Assembly: GCF_011075055.1 (NCBI RefSeq)
Contig: NC_058149.1
Span: 14,700,449 to 14,764,448 of the forward strand
Length of the DNA: 64,000 nucleotides
DNA from: Mangifera indica
Taxonomy: Eukaryota; Streptophyta; Magnoliopsida; Sapindales; Anacardiaceae
Reading direction: 5' to 3'
This document shows positions 22,416-34,674 of the stretch, piece by piece. Position numbers and translations under genes: made by a program. Positions within the stretch are counted from its first letter, which is position 1; every line of letters begins with the position of its first letter. Below the pieces are notes generated by a model. It made no database searches and was not told the DNA's origin. It worked only from the letters and a program-made list of their open reading frames with translations.

Positions 22416-24007
22416 ATAATGATCACTTTGGAGTTGGAGACAGGTCAATTTACTAGAGCAATATCAGCCCACAGATATGATACAACTTTCTCTTTCTTCT
22501 TTTTCAAATAACGCATAATAGTTCAAAGATTTCATACATCCTGCTATTTTAATACTGCTTATGCAGATATGCGTTCAATGTACATGGATTTGTTTTATCT
22601 TGACTGAAATCATATGCCCACGTAGAGAAAGCAAGACAAGAGGGACATAAACCTTGAAATAATAATAAAAACTAGGCGTATCCTGATTTGCCCTGCAAAG
22701 GTATCAACTAGTTTTTTATATCCTTGTTCATTATATTATTGAAAGTTGTAGTCCTAACTTATCCACTATTGATGTTGTGTTCTCATACACATCTTCAGCC
22801 AAATTCAAAATTTACGAATGAATAGATAATTAGATAGTCATAGTTACTAGGTACATGAAGTACGAACAAACAGTTAATCATATAATCTACATATATGATA
22901 TAATACAGACAAAAGACTTTTAATTTCAATTTTAGAGAGTTTCTATTTTCAATCATTACGAAATAACAAAATTACCTTTTATCATACTAAGAATACAAAA
23001 TCTTCTATTTTTCGTGATAAGTGGATTTTAGAATCTAATTATGTAATAACTCTCATACCCTTATCTTTAATTCTAACTTTATGATCTAATATTTGATTAC
23101 TAACAAGATATTATCTATTTTAAATATAAAATATATTATAATTTTGTTTTTTATTTTACGACTAAAAAGGTCTTTTAAACGCTTAAAAACTCATACTCTT
23201 ATTTTAATATCCTAATGTCGGTTCCTAAGTTTGACTCGAGGTCATAATTTAGAGTCATGACTTGTATTTGTAACTTTAGTTTACGGTTCATTAACAAAAT
23301 AACATTATCTTATCTAATAATGAATAAAACGACATTTTTTTGATGATTGTTTGACATGATTTGAATTGAACTACTAGTCAAACACAAAGTGAATCAAATC
23401 ATTCATAATTAGATAGTTAAATGTTCAAATTTGAAATATTTCAAAAAATGAATCAACATTTTTAGCACGAGTTTAATTTAAATAAATTTAAGTTAAATTA
23501 AATCAAATTAAACCAATTTTTAAGACTCAATCAACTCGGTTAAGGGCAAAACCTACAAATATCATTGGTCACCCAACTTGAATAAAGCTTGAGATGGACA
23601 TCACAAATTGAAATTAAAATCAAGCTGACTTTTTTGGGCTTGGCTCAAACCACTCCTAAATTGTTATCATTTCCTTGTGTGAATAGACAACCACGGCCAA
23701 CAGAATTAAAACCGGCGACTTTGATTAGTTCCACCTTAGTAATTAAAAATAATGAACTTTGATTAATTCCACCTTTGCAATTAATAATGAAAAGGAAGGA
23801 TCACCGGTATATCTTGTCCCATCTTCACATGATTTTCAACTCTCAGCACTATGCATGTATATATACTAAATGCCCTTAGACTTTTGAAACCTGAAAAATA
23901 GAAGACTGCCCATAGAAAATAAAGAACAAGATCTTAGTGAGGATTTTAGGTGATATAGAAATGTTTTTCAATGGCTAAAATCTTAGGAAAATTCTATGAC
24001 AAGGTGA

Positions 24008-24081
24008 AATTTGTCACAGACCAATCGTCTCTTCAACGTTTTCGTGCGACACTTGGCTAACTGATGGACCGTGACAAATTG
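24008..24081. repeat. Short hairpin
   Basis: AATTTGTCACAGACC is mirrored by GGACCGTGACAAATT (one mismatch and about 45 bases of loop). It does not match a miRNA family I know. Confidence 0.5.
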
Positions 24082-24414
24082 GCCACCGTTGGTTTGTGTA
24101 TGATGTGATTTTCATTGTTTATCTTTTTCATCCGAACTTTCCAAATAAAGGCTAAGGAGATGTCCCAAATTTAGTTGTCTCATCTTTTTATCTCTTTCTG
24201 CGTTAGAAAGTGAAATGCTAGCTCCAGTTTGTGCCAGCCAGGGACTAGAAATAGAATGTTTTTGCCGTAAAAGGATAGAACATCACCAAATAATTGAAAG
24301 AATCAGAGAGGTGTGGAATCAATAAAACAAATAAATAAACTCATATCAATATAAATTGTAAAGAGAAAGAAAACTATATGCTTCAACATTTATAGACAAA
24401 GTGGTTACCCTAAA

Positions 24415-24690
24415 GGTGGACTTGAGCCAAGCCAGTTTGGCTTGAAATGACATTGAACTCGATTTAAGTTAAAGTTTTAATTATATTGTTTAGTTTAAAT
24501 TTGAATTAAATTCTCCTCCTATGATATTATTTATATTGTTAATGATATTATTAATCCTATTGATAATACTGTTTATTCATCAATAATGTCGATAATAATG
24601 TTCATTTGTAGATAACCTTCTGATAATATATTCAATCAACTTTCAACTTAATGAATTCGGGTTTTCTTGACTTAAATACAGTCTTAAGCC
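24415..24690. repeat. Dispersed AT-rich repeat copy
   Basis: Starts AGGTGGACTTGAGCCAAGCC and continues with TTAAGTTAAAGTTTTAATTA and ATGATATTATTTATATTG / AATAATACTGTTTATTC-type blocks, as in the other copies. Confidence 0.55.
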
Positions 24691-24940
24691 CTCCATTACA
24701 AGTTACAACAGTTGTAAGGTTTCCAATAACTCCTAACTTATGAACTGTCGTGAAAGAGGCATCATTGAACAGAAAATGTACAACGTTTCAGGAATTATTA
24801 GTGATACAGTTTTTGATGAAATGACAAGAAGGACTTCATATTTGGCTTAGAGTTGACAAGTCTTTCGAGTTATCCTCTTGTGATGGTGCCTCCCTTTCAT
24901 AACATGTGTCCTCGTTTCCAGAAAAAAAGTGAATGCATGG

Positions 24941-26259
24941 AGCTTTTCATAAAAAGACATGTTTTTCATCGGCCTAATACTCTTATATATGGTAAAGAAG
25001 AATGACTTTATTTTCTATGTTCAGGCTGGCAAGAACAATTTCGGTGGTTTACCTTTATGCAACATCTTAATTAGTTACTATTTACGACGGTGTAGTGGTA
25101 AAAATTGGATTTGTAGTTGTATTTTAATATTATTATTGTTATTTTATTTCATTTTTGGATGGTTGGACGTCTCATTCAGTTACTTTATTAGTTTATTTTC
25201 TAAATTCAATATGAACTCGACTAAATTTTCTTCCTTTACTGAGAGAGAGAGTGTAAGTTATTCTGTCTGCTACAGAGATAACTTGATTGAAAAACCTGTG
25301 AAATGGCCTTACAAGGTCATAAATAGGCTCTCTTGAACTTTCTGTTTGTATATGTCCCTTTCTTCAAATTTTTCTTGCCCTTGTCATGCAAATATATTCT
25401 CCTTTCTTCTTATCAGATTCCTAGAAGAATTCTTTCTTCTGGGTGTTTTTTGGTTTTGGGAATTATTCGTATCCACAAGTTTTTGTTTGTCTGATCGTTT
25501 CTGTTTTGTACTGACATCTCAGTTGTGCATGTGAGTACCCTTTTAAAGTTTCGGTTCCATCATTTGTTGTCTGAATCTTTGTGTTTCTGAATTCTACATC
25601 TCAATTTAGCATCTGGGTAATTGTTATTTTCTGATTTAATAATGGTTTAATGTAGATCTCGCAGCTTTCTGTTTTTTCATTTCCATGTTCTCCTTCATGT
25701 AGATCTTGTTTTGTTCATTCCTAACTTATCTCGCTATCCTCTTGGCTTTCTAGATGTACTATTCAAGTTGAGTTTTTGATTAAAAATGGTTGTAATCTTT
25801 TCTGGTTCTTTAATTGTTACTTTTCTGGATTATTGCTTTATTTGTTTTGATGTTAAGGGTGTGATCTCAGCTGTTTTAACTTTATTTGATCAAATAAAAT
25901 GCCTAAAACAACCGCTGGGCTTCTGAGAAAACAAATGAACTGGATTTTGAAACCTATAGTGACTTATTGGTTGTCCGATAAGTCCGGGTCCTATTGAAAC
26001 CTAAGGTAACCGGATTCACAGTTATTGACTTGCTTAAGGTTCATTTTAGAGCCTGTTTTGGTTCATCAGGGTCCTGTTATTTTAACAAATTTAGATAGAT
26101 GAGTTAAATTTTGTAATTTTCACCTGCCGTTTTGAAACCAAACTGAACATTTCTAGGTTTTTAATCAGTTCATCAGTTTGCATTTAGCTCTGCTGTAGGC
26201 TGCAGTGTCAAGGTCGTTCTCTTATGTGTTGATTGGGATATTTTTGTTGGATTTTACAG
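24941..26259 (+). promoter_or_regulatory. Promoter, 5'UTR and probable leader intron of PP2C
   Basis: A T-rich acceptor (GGATTTTACAG) ends at 26259, four bases before the PP2C ATG, so the leader is spliced. The GAGAGAGAG-containing stretch around 25240-25350 is a reasonable leader exon. Open frames 24959-25336 and 25346-25534 are T-rich and not recognisable as proteins. Confidence 0.4.
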
Positions 26260-26263
26260 AGAG

Positions 26264-29200
26264 ATGGGTATATATCTCAGCAGTCCCAAGACTGAGAAAT
26301 TCTCAGAAGATAGTGAAAATGACAGGCTCAGATATGGATTATCATCCATGCAAGGGTGGCGTGCCACCATGGAAGACGCTGTGAGTTACAAATTATAATT
26401 TTGTTTTCTCTTTTCCTTAACTAATGGAATGCAGTCATATTATATTTCATGGCAAGATATGTAGAAGTTTGAATATTTGATGCCCTTAGTTTATTGAATT
26501 TATACAAGGAGCTGATATTTATATATTGTTAAAGTGATTCTTTTCTCTTTATATTCACTTGTCTCTAAAAGCCTATGATTTCCACCTCAGTCCTTTCTGA
26601 GTATTAAAAAATGATGAATTATTCACAGTTAATCATCAAATAGAACTGGATTGAGTGTAGACTTGCCATTATATCTGCCATTTTATTGTACTTTTATTAG
26701 AACTATAGGTTTATTGTAAGTTCTTTGTAATACTAGAGGTCTCTGCTGTTACGTACTGATTTTTTTTATTTGTATTCTTAGCATGCAGCATATCCTGATC
26801 TGGATGATTCCAGTTCTTTCTTTGGTGTCTATGATGGCCATGGAGGTAAGAGTTGTACCATTCAGGTATTTTGTATGTATGATAGATGGTTTTTTAAGCT
26901 TCTTTATTAGTCTTGATTTATGCTTGGCGACTATTTCATCTCGTCTTTTTATTCTGTTATGTGTATAATTCAATCATGTGTGGTGTGCCAGCACTGTACT
27001 GCCTTTTCAGCTGTTTTTTCCTCTCCTTTTCTTTTGCAGTGAATTTGTGACATAAGGAGAAAATGTCTAGGCTGTAAGCAGGTCATGGTCTTAGAGAGTT
27101 GTTGACCAAGATATATTTTTTTCTTAATATATATAAAATCTCTTTATGCGTTATATTTTATTTAGAGTAAATTCATTGACCTCCCCTGAAATTTGGGTAC
27201 AATATAGACAGACTGTGTTGTTTGAAAGTTTTGTCAAAGGACTTCCCTTCAAATCTAGAAAAATATGTGGTTACTGATGAAAAAGCTGGAAAATGTGGTT
27301 TTCCTATATTTCAGTCAAAACTTGGTGGAAGTCAGTGAAATTATTTATTTATTTAGTATAGCAAGTATGGGTACCTTTTTAAATATTGAATCTTCAAGCT
27401 TATTGGTCTCTGAAGCTTTTGATCCGGCCCAAGGCTTCAGTTTGGTTAATGATGATTTTTCTGAGGTATTATAAAGAAATCTACATTTGAAAATTTCCTT
27501 TTCTTATGCTGACTCTGCTGTTCATAGACCTCATAAACTAAGTGCATTCTATTTCAGATACTCATCAAACTATTTTGTGGCATGAACCTATTTTTGCTGA
27601 TGAACAAATTTTCAGGTAAAATTTGCACATCTGATGGTGATAACTAGCATTTATTGCTACTCGATGCAGGTAAAGTGGTTGCAAAGTTCTGTGCGAAGTT
27701 CCTCCACAAACAAGTTCTCAAGCATGAGGCTTATGAAGCTGGAGATATAGGAACTTCTGTTCAGAGAGCATTTTTCAGGTTTACAACATTAGTTTCTTTA
27801 AGCTGATAACATGTTCAAAAATGTTAATATGTCAGAGTGAGGTGTCGGTGCTGTAGCCGATCGGTATATGATTAATAACCATATATTCATGATCAGCGCT
27901 CAGTAGCAGTTCCATGCCTGATAAATATCCTTAAGTTTGTGATGCAAACATTTTTTATGCTATTAAATAACCTCTAGGTGTGTGAATCTAAGTGAAAGAG
28001 TTGTATCCATTTTGTTCTTGTGGATTTTATTACGTGAATATGACACTGATTTATCGTTAATCTGTATTGCGAGATCTTATTGTTTTGAGGAATATTGGTT
28101 GCATAACAAAAAGGAACTTATACAGTGATTGAATTAGCTATCTTTATTCCCACTTTCTGATGACGGAAAATTTTTCTATGATACTTTTATGTTCGTGTTC
28201 AGCAAGTTTATTTTGCCTGCACAGAATGGATGAGATGATGCGTGGACAAAGAGGATGGAGAGAATTAGCTGTCTTGGGAGATAAAATAAATAAATTTACA
28301 GGCATGATAGAAGGATTGATATGGTCTCCAAGGAGTAGTGATGGTAATGATCGACCTGATGACTGGGCTTTTGAGGAGGTATAACTGAAAGAATCATGTT
28401 GAAATTATTCTGTTTGTCATGATCTCTATAACGAATTGGCTGAACTAACCAAACTTCATATTAGTCAGGAGCAGCAATCTTAGTTCCTGTAATTTAATCA
28501 GAAACCTAGTAATTTTTTTAAAGTAATTGATTAGTGTTAGTTGCCTTCATAAATGTGTTGCCAAGTTGTTTGTCAATCTTTTATACAAGTTTTTTTTTCT
28601 TTTATTCAGTAAATAAAATTCATCTTAATACTGTAATTAGGGTCCTCACTCTGACTTCGCCGGACCTACTTCTGGGAGCACAGCTTGTGTTTCGATTATC
28701 AGAAACAATCAACTCATTGTGGCAAATGCTGGTGATTCTCGCTGTGTGATATCTAGAAATGGACAGGTAATTTTCAATTTAGTGAATGTTTTAGCTTTAT
28801 AATAGATTCAGAGCCAATATTCAACCAAAACATTGACAAACACAATCGAATGAAGAGAAAGAGAACAGAAGTTATTTTTATTCATCTTGGGGATTGACAA
28901 TGGATAAACCGGTTATTTGAGGAGCCGTGGCCTCCCAATTTTGGCCATTTGACGTGCCAGAAACCTGCATTCAGCTCAAGTGCTACCCATGGCCAAAGGC
29001 TACCCAAAACCCACAACAATATTTTTCTCACTTTCCCTCACTGCTCCTGCCCTTTTATTCTTCTCATATCCTAAAATCCCATCCTAATTGAAACTCTATT
29101 ATAATCCTTTATTACCTAAAATTAATTCAATTATTATAGAATCTTTCATTATTGAAATTTATCCTAATCTTTGCTTCTGCACAACTTGTAGTTAATGTTA

Positions 29201-31593
29201 TTGTCCAAACTTGATCAGTAATTGTTAGACTGGTCCTGGCACTCAGAATTATGGGCATTGGATATATGTTTTTTCATAGTTTTCTTTTCTAGGTTCTGAT
29301 TAAATATTGTGTTTCTGTTTTGTTATATATCTTGTTATATGTAGGCATATAATCTTTCAAGAGATCACAAACCTGATCATGAAGCTGAAAAGAAAAGGAT
29401 TTTAAAAGCTGGTGGATTTATACATGCAGGACGAGTGAATGGTAGTTTGAATCTTGCAAGAGCTATAGGTACTTCACGTCTTGCATTAAATAACTCTAGT
29501 CAAATAATTTTTCTATTTTTGCACCAATACTTTTGGTGGCATGATCAGTTGCTTATCCCTTGCTTGTGATTTCTCACCATCTCCGAAGTTGTAATTGGGG
29601 AAACTGTGAAGTTGAGCTTTGGGGTTTCCTAAAGAAGGAATTCAGATTTTATTGAAGACTAGGCTAGTGCTCATGGTTTCAAAAACTAGACCGGCCAGTT
29701 TGACCACAAGCCAAAAGCCACTCTAGTCCAGAAATCCTATAGGGCTTTCAATCAGGTTAAACCATGGTTGGCTCAAAACCACTGGTTCCCAGTTGAACCA
29801 GCAGTTTACCCCAGTCAAACGCTCATGCTGATATTAGCATGATGTCTTGCTGATGTCAACACAAAAAATGCAATTTTTTTTTCCAAAGACGGGGACTCGA
29901 ACCTGAGTCCCAACCTTAACTGGCCAACACAATGTTTGGTTTATTTATTTATTTTTTATTTAGCCTGTCTTTTGCACATTACAAGGAAAACAGAAAATTC
30001 TAATAAGATAGTGTATGCCATCAGGCTAAACTCATTTTTATGTCAATGTTTTTCAAATTTTATATTTAATAATTAAGTATGCAAAATTGTTTTGAATATT
30101 ATTTTTAATATTCATATAAACAATTCACCAATCTAATCGCCAATTAACTTGGATCAGCCCCTTCACTTGGTCAATGCCGGTCCAGGTATGAAAACCATTG
30201 TAATGCCATCATCTTTCAGTTTATAAATAATTTTGACATAGGCATGTTAAACGCTACCATGTACACATATGCAGAGATGACTAGGTTTGTATCGTAGTAT
30301 CAGTTCTTCAAATGTATTCTGCAAATTGCAGGTGACATGGAATTTAAGCAAAATAAATTTTTGCCAGCTGAAAAGCAAATTGTGACTGCCAATCCCGATA
30401 TAAACACTGTATGTACTCTCTACTTCGTGCAATATTTATTATTACTTCGAATTGATATAACAAGTTATGCTTACCTTTTTTTATTATTAAAATTCAGTTT
30501 GATTAAAAAGAAAAATAAACAAATAAATTTGAAAGATTAGTTTGTCGGTTTATATAGATATTTGAGACTACCTCAAATTTCCTTATTTGTTCTTTTTCAT
30601 GGAAAAAACTCCCTAGTTTTGCTGTATTGATTTGGCTGTTTCATTTTATGTTTTCTTTTAGGTTGAGCTGTGTGATGATGATGATTTCATTGTGCTGGCA
30701 TGTGATGGAATCTGGTAAGCGTCTTACATTTTTCCAATTTAGGTTAAAAGTAGAGGATATTTGAGTGTTTTCATATTTTCTCATTTCTATGAGAGAGACA
30801 AAGAGTCGAAACATTGTAACTGTAAGCTGCCCGATCTAAAAATTGCTCCCGAGAAATGAAGCTTTCCCCTTAGTTCTGTAGTTATTTGACAAAGACAGAC
30901 TAAAATGTTGATATTCAACAAGTTACATTGTCCGGATAAATTGTTCGACTTCAAAATGAACTTGGCAGGGGCATGGAATGTGGTCCCTTCTCCTGGTCAA
31001 TGTTTGGTCTAAGTTTGAAAATATTAGATAGGGATATTGAAGCCCTTGTATGGAAATAACCATAAAACTCGGTTAAACAGTTACAAATGTTTAATGATAC
31101 TGTTTATGTCCGAAGAATGTGTACAACATGGAATGAATTGATAAAACTTGCCCAAATAGGAAGATTGTGTCAAAGGTTGAATTCAGTTTTCAAATGATAT
31201 TTCTGCTCATTTTTCTCAGGGACTGCATGTCGAGCCAGCAATTAGTGGATTTTATTCATGAACAACTACATTCGGTGAGTTTCCAAGCTGACGTGCTCTT
31301 TGATTAAGCTTCACATAAAGATTTGTCTGTACAAAATGTTTAAATTATGCTACAATGACTCTTCATTATCCCATTCAGCACTAAACAATCCAAACATGCA
31401 GGAAAGCAAGCTTTCTGCGGTGTGCGAGAGAGTGCTCGATAGGTGCTTGGCGCCATCAACTGCAATTGGCGACGGATGTGACAATATGACTATGATCATA
31501 GTGCAGTTCAAGAAACCAATCCAGTCGGCGTCATCTTGCAGTGAGCAATCTTCACAATCCAGATCAACTGACACTGATTTAAAATCAGACTAA
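26264..31593 (+). CDS. PP2C protein phosphatase, PP2C60-like
   Basis: Ten coding exons: 26264-26380, 26782-26845, 27670-27778, 28225-28378, 28641-28766, 29345-29468, 30332-30408, 30662-30714, 31220-31274, 31402-31593. They close to 356 residues (Arabidopsis At4g31860 is about 357). The protein starts [16 protein letters not shown], with Gly2 a candidate for N-myristoylation. All PP2C metal-site motifs are intact: [14 protein letters not shown] (E37/D38), [10 protein letters not shown] (D57, G58), [35 protein letters not shown] and [10 protein letters not shown]. It should be an active Mg/Mn-dependent Ser/Thr phosphatase. The C-terminus is a Ser-rich hydrophilic tail. Intron 6 holds an insertion related to the hAT-like element in eIFiso4G. 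Its position between GPX and PGR3 matches Arabidopsis chromosome 4. Confidence 0.95.
29672..30200. mobile_element. Likely hAT-like insertion in PP2C intron 6
   Basis: The ends CATGGTTTCAAAAACTAGAC and, on the other strand, CAATGGTTTTCATACCTGGAC form a terminal inverted repeat similar in layout to the 15076-15916 element, with the same AACCGG/GACCGG-type subterminal words. The flanks (TAGTGCT / TAATGCC) could be a decayed target duplication. No transposase frame. Confidence 0.6.
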
Positions 31594-32693
31594 GATTGAC
31601 TCAAAAGTAGCTGCCATTGCAGGCCGCCTCTCATTGGAATATGCAAAAATCCTCCATTTTGCTTGAAAATCTGCTATCAAATATGTGTGCATGTAGATGA
31701 TCCACCACTGAAAATGTTTAAGAAATTTCATTGCTGATGCTGGTGTGTGTTTAGTTTTGACCAATGGCAATACCACAACATTACAAACTGCAATAGCTTG
31801 TACAGGTTTTACCAGTTATTGAAACTGCATCTAATATTATATTAGCTGTCTCACATTTTCTGCCAATCAATGTTTCTACAAAATTTTATTAAGATTCCTT
31901 TTCATCGAAATGTTTTCAGATGAGTCTCAACAATTATAAAAAAGTGTCATGTTCAGTTTTTGTTCACAGAACTGACAACTCACTCTTCGTTAGATTTTAG
32001 AAATAAAGAAAAAAAAATAGGAGTCAATTGAGAAGACTAAATAAAGATTTAGTATTTATTTGATTGTATATTCCCTTTTGAGTACATTTTATCATTATAT
32101 TTTATTGGGGTCAAAACTTTGTGTTCTGACTTTTCTTATTTTAAGTAATTTTTTAATTATTTATTATATTATATGTATCTACTTTGAATATATAATTATA
32201 TACATACATTTTAATGTATCATTATATGATTAAATGTTATTTTATCCTTAATTCAAAATCACTCGATTTATATAAATGTATATATATTTGTATATTGAAA
32301 ATTGATACATATAATTTTATTGTTTGTAATATAATGGGTTAAGGTATTACACCATCTATGATAATTATTAAAAAAAAATTATTGCTTGTTTTGGTGTTAT
32401 TTATTATCATTTATTATATTTATTATCACTTTATTTATACATCGGTGTCACTTGTTGAACAAGAAAATATATTTGGAAAAAAAATGCCCATAAATATTAT
32501 CCCCATTAAAATATATTTGTAAAAAATTTAAAAAAAAAAAAAAACATTCTATTTACCAATTATTCCTATTTCCACTTGATCACTCCATCAATAGTTGTCC
32601 AGATATAGTTGATATTTAGATTTTATGAATCCAAGTATATATTCTCGTGTAATTACACAAATCCTTTCCTCTTGTTATATATGTACCTCTTGT

Positions 32694-32732
<39 letters not shown>

Positions 32733-32800
32733 ATTTTCGTCATAGTATAAGTGAAATTTTTGGTTTTGGGACATAGAGAAAACGGATTTTGGGAGCAACG
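31594..32800. other. Intergenic between PP2C and the TPD1-like gene
   Basis: PP2C 3'UTR followed by extremely AT-rich DNA. A TATA-run microsatellite occupies about 32696-32728, some 70-100 bases upstream of the TPD1-like ATG. No gene seen. Confidence 0.45.
32696..32728. repeat. (TA)n microsatellite
   Basis: About 16 TA units immediately upstream of the TPD1-like gene. Confidence 0.9.
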
Positions 32801-33546
32801 ATGAGAAATCTGGTTCCACTTGTTACCATTCCAATACTTGGCCTGTTGCTGCTTTCTTCTTTAGTTGCCCCATCAATGTTTCAGGTTTCAGAAGAGTTTC
32901 TACAGACAACTCTTATGCATCATATATGTTGCATACATAAATTTCTTGTTCGACGCATAAATATTGTTGCATTGAGCGACCAAGTACATGACTGATGATT
33001 GTTAATGTGATAGTTTTTACCGGGTTGACGTATAGATGACATGAGCTATATATGAATATGTACCCAGATTTGAAATGATATATCATCATATCTAATCACA
33101 TAATAACATGTCATAATCAATTGCGTGTTTTAAATAGATGCACCTAACATTGCTTATGTATTAACAGTAGAATTTTTAAAAGAGTCAGTTCATGGATGCT
33201 ATTTCTCATTGAAGATGCAGGAAGTAGAGCAGATCAAAAGTGTTCAAAGAAGGATATGGCAGTTACACAGAGAGCCACAGGTCGTCGACCAAATGGGATA
33301 CCAATTTATTCAGTGGAAATAGCCAACTTGTGTGCTGCAGGGTGCCCTATACATAATATTCATGTGAGCTGTGGAGCCTTCAGCTCTTCAACACTCATTA
33401 ACCCCAACCTATTCAAGCGCATAGCCATGGATGACTGTCTCGTCAACAATGCAGAACCACTGGCGGCAGGCAAAGTGATAGCCTTCGAGTACACTACCAC
33501 CTTCTTGTATACTCTTGCTGTTAAATCAGCTAATATTACATGTTGA
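32801..33546 (+). CDS. TPD1-like secreted cysteine-rich protein, first junction unresolved
   Basis: The last exon reads QKCSKKDMAVTQRATG, PNGIPIYSVEIANLCAAGCP, IHNIHVSCGAFSS, IAMDDCLVNNAEPL and ends SANITC. It carries the six cysteines (QKC, NLC, GCP, SCG, DDC, ITC) and spacing of TAPETUM DETERMINANT1, a secreted ligand for the EMS1 receptor kinase in anthers, and of its relatives. A fitting signal peptide is encoded at 32801-32884 (MRNLVPLVT, then ILGLLLLSSLVAPSMFQ) before a GTTTCAG donor. However that exon ends in phase 0, while the acceptors before the cysteine exon (33167, 33188, 33230) need phase 1 or 2. A missing small exon, an alternative donor (AT|GTTTCA at 32877 in phase 2), or a 1-bp indel are possible. 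Family call is strong; start and exon joint are uncertain. Confidence 0.75.
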
Positions 33547-33770
33547 TGGTACGTAAATAATAAACAATGTCTTCCAGGCATCAAGCATTACTGTGATAAT
33601 AGCATTGCTTGATATTTTTACAGGTACCTGGAAAATGTTTCCTTGAATACCGGGTGCAGTATATATAAAAAATGCATTTGAATTTGTAGCTTCTTTACTA
33701 GGCTGTTTTAGTTCTTTTGCTCCTGAGCATTCTTTTCTTTCGTCTACTGAGAAAGAAAACTGAGTTTGTC

Positions 33771-33874
33771 AGTATCTCAAAGGGCAATACAAATGGTAAG
33801 CCGAATAGGGCACTGAAGCTTTAGTATCTCAAAGGGCAATGCAAATGGTAAGCCAAATAGGGCACTAAAGCTTT
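33771..33874. repeat. 52-bp tandem duplication
   Basis: Two adjacent copies starting AGTATCTCAAAGGGCAAT, with only about three differences between them. Confidence 0.9.
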
Positions 33875-33894
33875 AGTTAGATAGTACGGCTCTA

Positions 33895-34110
33895 TAGTCC
33901 GCCTTGAATCTACCTCCAATAACACTGTTCATCCTACCAGTGATACTATTTATCCAATTGATAAAATTACACATCTCACCACTGACCTCCGACAACATCT
34001 CTAGCCAATTCGAATAAACTTAAGGTCGAACTTATGTTGGTCATTCAAGATTCGAGCCGAACTCAAGCCAGTGCACGTTTTGGTCTGGCTCAGCTTGATT
34101 CCAGCTATCA
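33895..34110. repeat. Dispersed AT-rich repeat copy
   Basis: Shows the family's 3' half clearly: CACTGTTCATCC, GATACTATTTATCC, CAACATCTCTAGCCAATTCG, AATAAACTTAAGG, GGTCATTCAAGATTCGAGCC and TCAAGCCAG. Confidence 0.6.
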
Positions 34111-34674
34111 TATGTGATGGATTCATTCCACTACACTCATCAATCCTAACACATTCAAGCAGATGCACAGCCATTGCCTGCTGACCAAACCATAAATCCT
34201 TCATAACACCACCAACTCCATTTATCTCAATCAATTATCTTCTAACTGAGAAAAGTAAAATGCAATGAGGTGGCCAGAACCACAAACATACACCATATTT
34301 CAAAAGCATTCAATCTGACACACTAACAAGAAGCATATAAAGAACAAAAAATATATTTTGTTTCCCGGTTAAAATTTCAGGTCAAGTAATGCTATGTATC
34401 TCAAATTTTATAGATGCATGTGGATGAAAACTTAGATAACTATTTTATACAGGCTCCCCAATAAATTATATAGAGGGAAGCAACCATATCAACCTGATCA
34501 ATGGATATATGACTATATTCATACGTGCTAATTTTTCAAACTTTGCTTAAGCAGTTGAGGATGAGAAAACAAATGCAGAAAACACTGTATAAAGATGAAC
34601 AATAAAACCATAATAAAGCCAGTTTTTCATTGCACAAAGATTTTGTAATTTCAATATAACTGTATACAAGAAAA

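Larger units (their letters stand above)
21492..24940. other. Intergenic DNA between the PPR and PP2C genes
   Basis: About 3.4 kb with no supported gene. It contains the PPR 3' flank, dispersed AT-rich repeat copies (22150-22410, 23340-23660, 24415-24690) and a small hairpin at 24008-24081. Open frames here are short and lack resemblance to known families. Confidence 0.45.
33547..34674. other. Intergenic between the TPD1-like and coiled-coil genes (convergent)
   Basis: Contains the TPD1-like 3'UTR, a 52-bp tandem duplication (33771-33874) and a dispersed AT-rich repeat copy (33895-34110). The rest has no recognisable content. Confidence 0.45.

Noticed and set aside
24959..25534. 125- and 62-codon frames upstream of PP2C
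   Set aside because: T-rich leader/promoter DNA; hydrophobic peptides without family features.
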